From NCBI GenBank assembly GCA_944372435.1, contig CALVZD010000005.1:1-43556 (forward strand): a DNA stretch of 43,556 bases, read 5' to 3'. The position numbers and the translations under genes were made by a program. The notes under the pieces are model-generated. The model saw only the letters and a program-made list of their open reading frames with translations, was not told the origin of the DNA and searched no databases. This document shows, piece by piece, positions 39,016 through 43,556 of the stretch (position 1 is its first letter; each line of letters opens with the position of its first letter). Origin of the DNA: an uncultured Clostridia bacterium (lineage in GTDB: Bacteria > Bacillota > Clostridia > Christensenellales > UBA1242).

Positions 39016-40083
39016 GTGAAGCTTGTTCATATTTCAGATTTGCACTTGGAGGGCGGGTTCAACCGTTTGAGCAGCGACAAAAATCGACTTTTGCGCGATG
39101 AGTCGTTGCAGCATTTTTCTGACATCATCGCCTTTGCAAGAAAAAACGGGGTCTCCGCCGTGCTTATCTGCGGCGATCTTTTTGACAAACTTTCGGTGCG
39201 AAAGTCGACTTTAAAATATGTGCTTGACGCCATACGAGAGGCGAGCGAGATAAAGTTTTTCTATTGCCTCGGCAACCACGATCATCAAACAAGCTTTGAG
39301 GGCGAGTTGCCTGAAAACCTCGTTATTTTTCCAGTGGAATTTGTTAAATATGACCTGGGAGAAGTGGTCATCGGCGGCGTCAGTGTGCTGAAATATTCAA
39401 ACTCAGATTTTTTGAAAGATGTGCGCTTTGACAAGAACCGTCTCAACATCTTTATGCTTCACGCAAACCTCGCTTCAAAATCCGGCGATGTTTTAAATCT
39501 CGATATTCGCGACCTGAAAAATCGAAACATTGACTATCTCGCGCTAGGCCATATCCACACACGCCTAAACGGCAAAATCGACGAGCGTGGCGAGTGGGTG
39601 TATGCCGGAAATGGTGGCGAATACTCTTTTGGCGACCACCAGCAAGGTTTTGTGCTGCTGGAAGTGCATGATGACAAGATCTCTTGGCAAAGGGTGGATT
39701 TTGCAAAGCGAAAGTTTTTGGAGATTGAGCTTCCGCTTGACGGCATTGAAAACTTTTCGCAGCTTGAGCGTGAGGCGGAGGAGAGGCTAAAAAACGCCGG
39801 CTCTCAAAATTTTGTCAGACTTGTGCTGAGCGGTGAGTGCGACGAGCAGCTTGACAAGCGTTTGCCACTTTTGACAGAAAAATTTTCTGACAAGTTTTTC
39901 TATTTTGAAGTTCTCGACAAATCTAAAATCAAAATAGACATAGAAAAGTGCAAGCTTGAAAAACTTTCGCTGAAAGCCGAACTCATCGGCTTGATAGCAG
40001 CCTCGCAGCTTTCAGAAAATCAAAAGGAAGAGGCGATAAAGATCGGCATTGCAGCTTTGCGAGGTGAGGAGGTGGAGGTATGA
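39016..40083 (+). CDS. YhaO/SbcD-like metallophosphoesterase (DNA exonuclease family)
   Basis: The 355-residue protein has the calcineurin-type metal motifs in order: ISDLHLEGG, CGDLFDKL, LGNHDHQ, FMLHANLA and LGHIHTR. This is the pattern of Mre11/SbcD/YhaO DNA repair nucleases. The start is GTG with no Shine-Dalgarno. It overlaps by 4 bp the ATPase gene that follows, the same pairing as SbcD-SbcC and YhaO-YhaN. A role in DNA end processing is inferred from the family. Confidence 0.88.
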   Translation: MKLVHISDLHLEGGFNRLSSDKNRLLRDESLQHFSDIIAFARKNGVSAVLICGDLFDKLSVRKSTLKYVLDAIREASEIKFFYCLGNHDHQTSFEGELPENLVIFPVEFVKYDLGEVVIGGVSVLKYSNSDFLKDVRFDKNRLNIFMLHANLASKSGDVLNLDIRDLKNRNIDYLALGHIHTRLNGKIDERGEWVYAGNGGEYSFGDHQQGFVLLEVHDDKISWQRVDFAKRKFLEIELPLDGIENFSQLEREAEERLKNAGSQNFVRLVLSGECDEQLDKRLPLLTEKFSDKFFYFEVLDKSKIKIDIEKCKLEKLSLKAELIGLIAASQLSENQKEEAIKIGIAALRGEEVEV

Positions 40084-41684
40084 AACTTCTCAGCTTGCAT
40101 ATTGAAAACTTTGGCAAAATCTCGAATTTCGACTATGTTTTTAAAGATAATCCTAGTGTGATCTCTCAGCCAAACGGTTGGGGAAAGACCACCTTTGCCT
40201 GCTTTTTAAAGGCGATGTTTTTTGGCATGGAAAGACGCGGAAAACTTAAAATGTATGCCGCAGAGCGCTCGCGTTTTGCACCTTGGCAGGGCGGAACATA
40301 TGGCGGCAGCGTGATATTTGAACACAACGGTAAGACCTATCGCGCGCTCCGCACTTTTGCCAGCACGCCAGAGGGCGACAGGTTTGAGCTTGTCGATGTC
40401 AAAACAGGCGCCATCAGCAGAGATTTTTCGGTCAATCTTGGTGAGGAGATCTTTGGCGTTGGCAGCGAAACTTTTTCGATGACCACCTTTTTTGGTCAAG
40501 GGCAGTTAGAGGGCGATATAAACGATGAAGTGAGGGCGTTTTTGACCGGCGCAAATGGGCTGAATGCCGACATAGAGGCTTGTGAAAAGGCGGTTGCGAG
40601 GCTTGACAAGGCTCTCAAAAATTTGCGTTCGCAGTGCCCTTCAAGCATGCAGATCGAAGCTGTAAAAGAAAGATCCACGCGCCTGCAAATAAGGCAGACT
40701 GCTCTTGAAGAGCAAAGAGGCGAGTGTGAAAGGCAGCTTGATGAAAAGGCGACTCAACTGAAAGAGCTCCCTCAAAGTGAGGCGATCGACATGAATTTTC
40801 AGCAAAAATTTGTTGAAAAGCAAACGCAGCTCAAAGAGGCGGAGAGTTTGGCTTTGCGTCAGCAAAAGCGTCGCAAAAATGCGAAAATATTTTTGAGTTT
40901 AACTTCAATTTTGCTCGCTGTGAGCGTGGCACTTTGCGGAGTTTTTTATGCGAATGCGGTTCTCTGCGGAATTTTTGGAGCTGTGGCTGCTGCTATGCTT
41001 TTTTGCGTGATCGTGAGCGCGTTGCAACTTAAAAAACCGACCGAAACAAGCCTTGATGAGCTGAAAAGAGAGGTTGAAACGCTTTCGGCAAGGGCTCAGG
41101 AAAGCGGCAGGGCTTTTGAGTTTCTGCAAAAAAGAGCCGCTTTAGAGCGCGAGATCGCGGTGCTAGAAGAGCGGTTAAAAACGCAGCAAGTGGAGCTATC
41201 TCGCAACCTCGAACTTTTGGATGAGGCAGAAGAGCAGCTCGAAATCTTGCAAGAAAAACGGGTGGAGGTTGAACAGAAGATCAAGCTCATTTCGTTTGTC
41301 AAAGAGACGATGCTCCAAGCAAAGCAAAATGTGTCGGTTCGCTTTGTCGAGCCGATGCAAGAAAAGCTTTTGAGCCTGCTTTCCATGCTTTCAAAAGACA
41401 AGCTTGCCGCTCGCGTCGACTATGATTTGGATGTCAAGGTCGACACGCAGATAGGGCTGGTTGAAAAGCAGTTTTTGAGCCAAGGCAAGCGAGATTTGTT
41501 TGCGATCTGCAAGCGCTTTGCTTTGATAGAAGCGGTGTTTGGCAAAACGAGCCCTTTCATTGTGCTCGACGACCCCTTTGTAAACCTCGATGACGAAACA
41601 CTCAAAAATTGCCTGGCGCTCGTGCAAGAGCTTTCAAAAAGATACCAAATAATTTATCTAACCTGCCACAGTTCGAGAAAATAG
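40080..41684 (+). CDS. YhaN/SbcC-like AAA ATPase, short form with two membrane segments
   Basis: The 534-residue protein has Walker A QPNGWGKTTF near residues 31-40, the Q-loop FGQGQLEG, a coiled-coil region, two adjacent hydrophobic segments (about 280-320), a second coiled coil, an ABC-like signature FLSQGKRDLF and Walker B FIVLDDPFVNLDD. This is the SMC/Rad50/YhaN arrangement. It is much shorter than SbcC or YhaN (around 1000 residues), so the coiled-coil arms are short. The membrane pair is also seen in some YhaN proteins. It is probably the partner of the upstream nuclease. Confidence 0.85.
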   Translation: MKLLSLHIENFGKISNFDYVFKDNPSVISQPNGWGKTTFACFLKAMFFGMERRGKLKMYAAERSRFAPWQGGTYGGSVIFEHNGKTYRALRTFASTPEGDRFELVDVKTGAISRDFSVNLGEEIFGVGSETFSMTTFFGQGQLEGDINDEVRAFLTGANGLNADIEACEKAVARLDKALKNLRSQCPSSMQIEAVKERSTRLQIRQTALEEQRGECERQLDEKATQLKELPQSEAIDMNFQQKFVEKQTQLKEAESLALRQQKRRKNAKIFLSLTSILLAVSVALCGVFYANAVLCGIFGAVAAAMLFCVIVSALQLKKPTETSLDELKREVETLSARAQESGRAFEFLQKRAALEREIAVLEERLKTQQVELSRNLELLDEAEEQLEILQEKRVEVEQKIKLISFVKETMLQAKQNVSVRFVEPMQEKLLSLLSMLSKDKLAARVDYDLDVKVDTQIGLVEKQFLSQGKRDLFAICKRFALIEAVFGKTSPFIVLDDPFVNLDDETLKNCLALVQELSKRYQIIYLTCHSSRK

Positions 41685-41772
41685 CTGTTTGCTGCATACG
41701 CTACTATTATATGTGAATATTTGCTTTGCTCATAGAAGGTTTAAACCTTACAACTTGCCACATCCACCAAAT

Positions 41773-41794
41773 AAAAAACCTCGATCACTCGAGG
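41773..41794 (-). terminator. Terminator of tRNA-Gly
   Basis: On the minus strand CCTCGA / TCGAGG with a GTGA loop and six T, 8 bases after the CCA end. Confidence 0.88.
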
Positions 41795-41801
41795 TCTTTC
41801 C

Positions 41802-41877
41802 TGGAGCGGAAGACGGGGTTCGAACCCGCGACCTTTGCCTTGGCAAGGCAACGCTCTACCAACTGAGCCACTCCCGC
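41802..41877 (-). tRNA. tRNA-Gly (anticodon GCC)
   Basis: The 76-nt gene folds as a cloverleaf: acceptor GCGGGAG / CTTCCGC (one G-T pair), D-arm GCTCAGTTGGTAGAGC, anticodon stem TTGCC / GGCAA around loop TTGCCAA with anticodon GCC, T-arm GCGGGTTCGAACCCCGT, discriminator T and encoded CCA. Confidence 0.97.
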
Positions 41878-41887
41878 ATACTTATAG

Positions 41888-41916
41888 TATTTATGAGAAA
41901 CATATGATTTTTGCAA
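41888..41916 (-). promoter_or_regulatory. Promoter of tRNA-Gly
   Basis: On the minus strand TTGCAA (41916-41911), 17 bp, TAAATA (41893-41888), 10 bases before the first tRNA base. Confidence 0.6.
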
Positions 41917-42003
41917 CTGCTCTATAATAATAGCAGAAAATTTAAAATAAAGCAACTGTTTTTTATTAATTTGAAAAAAATATTTCATAAAAAACTAAAA
42001 TTG

Positions 42004-42071
42004 TTAGATTAAATGTTAAAACAAAATGAAAATAATTGCAAATTAAACAATATTATGTTAAATTAATCTAA
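42004..42071 (+). repeat. Inverted repeat upstream of the membrane-protein gene
   Basis: TTAGATTAA (42004-42012) and TTAATCTAA (42063-42071) are perfect 9-base inverted repeats 50 bp apart, upstream of the start at 42107. They could be a regulator site or chance in AT-rich DNA. Confidence 0.35.
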
Positions 42072-42106
42072 ATGTTATTAAATATTTCTTTTATAAAGGT
42101 TAACAC

Positions 42107-43318
42107 ATGAAAAGACTTTTCACAATCGGTAGTGGCTATTTTGTCTATTCTTTAGTACCCATTTTATCGTGGATTGCGTTGTCTATGATTTTGCATAATG
42201 GTAAAATAGTAAATGCATTTTCTTTGATTTATCCCATGCAATTTATTTGGGTATTGTTGAAATCTTTTTTTGGAACCGCAGCTAATATAAGGAAAAACAA
42301 GGAGAACGATAAAAATTCTACTTGGAATAGTATATTTTGGGGTACTATTTTTTCTATTGTTATATTTTCTTTGCCGTTAATATTTGTAGATAAGTATATA
42401 GCATTTTTTGGTCAAAATATAGGAGATTATAAAGATTTTGTTATATACGGTATTGCTCAACTTTTAGTACAAGTTTTTTTCTCTTTAATAACAGAAAAAC
42501 TGTATTTTGAAGATAAGGAAAAAATTGCAAATATTCACCTAATTATTTTTAACATTCTAAATTTTATTTTAGTGTGTATATCAGCAATTATTATACCTGA
42601 TGTAATGATTGCGTTTATTGTAACTCTTTCTATATTGTTGTGCTATGTTGTAGGATTGTACATTTGGCAATTCGAGAAGTTTAGAATTTCACTTTCTTTT
42701 GTTAAGAATATAAAATATAATGCGGTAGAAATGTTATCATCAATTTCTATGGCGATAACATATTTTTTTGGTTTTCAAACAGTCTTTTTGGCTGGTGATC
42801 AATATTTGGCCGCTTTAAACGTTGTGGCTTTGGCTACTGATGCCCAATTTGATAGCATGGGTGCAATTTCTACCGTAACCAAGGTGGATTTGTCAAAACA
42901 AAGATATCAATTTAAGAGGGAATTAAAAAATGCTTATTTATTCACCACAATTTTATCAATAAGTAGTATTTTACTTGCGGTTTTGCTTGGTTATTTATAT
43001 AAAGCATCATTTATTTTAGTTTTAATATATTTGGTGTTTAAAATAGTTGAAATGTTTATAACGCCATATGTTTCAATTTTACAAACTTTTACACAGTTAG
43101 AGTACTCTGTTTTTCTATCTTCTTGTATTTTTTTTATTGCAAGAGTTGTGAATGTTTTGATATCGGTGTTTTTGGTATCAGCTTATTGCACTGATATTGC
43201 ATATCTAACAGAATGTGTTCTATTATGTTCATTCATTATTGTGAGAATAGTAAAATATAAGGTAAAAGATGGCAAGCTTTTATTAAAAAAGAATAAAAAG
43301 GAAAATTCATGTATATAA
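42107..43318 (+). CDS. Polytopic membrane protein, MATE/flippase-like
   Basis: The 403-residue protein has about twelve hydrophobic segments with short charged loops, the general layout of the MATE/MVF exporter superfamily. It begins MKRLFTIGSGYFVYSLVPILSW and has a possible halfway repeat. No diagnostic motif fixes the substrate; a multidrug exporter or a lipid-linked sugar flippase are both possible. AAAGG precedes the ATG. Codon use is strongly AT-rich, unlike the neighbours and like the foreign block at 11.3-15.8 kb, so horizontal acquisition is likely. Confidence 0.65.
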   Translation: MKRLFTIGSGYFVYSLVPILSWIALSMILHNGKIVNAFSLIYPMQFIWVLLKSFFGTAANIRKNKENDKNSTWNSIFWGTIFSIVIFSLPLIFVDKYIAFFGQNIGDYKDFVIYGIAQLLVQVFFSLITEKLYFEDKEKIANIHLIIFNILNFILVCISAIIIPDVMIAFIVTLSILLCYVVGLYIWQFEKFRISLSFVKNIKYNAVEMLSSISMAITYFFGFQTVFLAGDQYLAALNVVALATDAQFDSMGAISTVTKVDLSKQRYQFKRELKNAYLFTTILSISSILLAVLLGYLYKASFILVLIYLVFKIVEMFITPYVSILQTFTQLEYSVFLSSCIFFIARVVNVLISVFLVSAYCTDIAYLTECVLLCSFIIVRIVKYKVKDGKLLLKKNKKENSCI

Positions 43319-43405
43319 AAACTTTTATTATAAAAACTATAGGCTAATTGTTACGGTTATAAAGTTTTTTAATATTTGCCCTGTTTTGAAACTTGTATAA
43401 TTCTG

Positions 43406-43448
43406 GGGCGGAGAAAACTTGCATACTTGCAACTTTTCTTATCCGCCC
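43406..43448. other. Long imperfect hairpin near the window end
   Basis: GGGCGGA (43406-43412) pairs with TCCGCCC (43442-43448); inside, GAAAA/TTTTC and TTGCA/TGCAA pair around a TACT loop, with a C-C mismatch and a TTA bulge. No T-run follows, so it is not a simple terminator. The remaining 43319-43405 is AT-rich with nothing else identifiable. Confidence 0.7.
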
Positions 43449-43480
43449 ATTCAAGCTCCAATAATAAAATCAACCGTATC

Positions 43481-43556
43481 TTTTCTTTCTTCTTTCTTAT
43501 TTTTTATTTCAAAAATAATCCGAGAAAAGAAAAAAGAAAAACGAAAAAAGAAGAAA
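43481..43556. other. Polypyrimidine/polypurine self-complementary tract at the window end
   Basis: A TTTTCTTTCTTC-type tract is followed by a GAAAAGAAAAAAG-type purine tract, largely complementary to it. The window stops inside this tract, typical of an assembly break. Confidence 0.6.

Noticed and set aside
41802..41877. tRNA-Gly 3' end as an attachment site for the AT-rich exporter segment
   Set aside because: The exporter is on the 5' side of the tRNA, no duplicated tRNA end is visible, and no integrase is present.

Overview
The window looks like a contig from an endospore-forming member of the Bacillota (Clostridia type). It carries spoVG, spoIIGA-sigE-sigG, a ylmC/ymxH-type gene, spoIVA and a short spoVM candidate, together with a Clostridia/Bacilli-style division and cell-wall cluster. 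MurE carries a DNPR motif, which points to meso-diaminopimelate peptidoglycan. I cannot name genus or species. The sequence begins inside a gene and ends in a purine-rich, self-complementary tract, so both ends look like assembly breaks.

Layout. 1-3.25 kb: 3' part of a large GLUG-repeat surface protein. 3.4-3.7 kb: spoVG (minus). 3.8-20.5 kb: hydrolase-murF-ddl-murE-mraY-murD-ftsW, an AT-rich insertion (ABC-F protein, S51 peptidase, inositol-monophosphatase-like enzyme), then murA-ftsQ-ftsA-ftsZ. 20.5-23.4 kb: spoIIGA-sigE-sigG-ylmC. 23.4-26.6 kb: nrdR (minus), feoA-feoB, a small unknown gene (minus). 26.8-30.5 kb: der-plsY-spoIVA. 30.5-34.2 kb (minus): four divergent paralogues with two SSB-like (OB-fold) halves each, a spoVM-like micro-ORF on the plus strand, two copies of a 90-bp cloverleaf-forming repeat, and rpmB. 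34.3-38.2 kb: Asp23-fakA, tlyA, alr. 38.2-41.7 kb: a probable spore-layer protein and a YhaO/YhaN-like nuclease-ATPase pair. 41.8 kb: tRNA-Gly(GCC) (minus). 42.1-43.3 kb: an AT-rich multidrug/flippase-type membrane protein.

Most genes serve one programme: building peptidoglycan precursors (MurF, Ddl, MurE, MraY, MurD, MurA, Alr), dividing (FtsW, FtsQ, FtsA, FtsZ), and turning the asymmetric septum into a spore (SpoIIGA activates SigE; SigG acts in the forespore; SpoVM and SpoIVA start the coat).

Four observations stand out. (1) The 3' end of ftsW is present three times, once intact and twice as remnants, each followed by a foreign AT-rich gene. ftsW itself changes composition part-way along. 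The insertion occupies the place where murG is expected. (2) The ABC-F gene has a leader with a nine-codon uORF, an intrinsic terminator and alternative pairings, typical of antibiotic-induced attenuation. (3) The tandem-OB protein family with its cloverleaf repeats, interleaved with the spoVM-rpmB neighbourhood, is the best candidate here for an undescribed system; one member appears frameshifted at a T-run. (4) Several genes lack a Shine-Dalgarno sequence and have a -10 box about 6 nt before the start codon, which suggests regular use of leaderless mRNAs.
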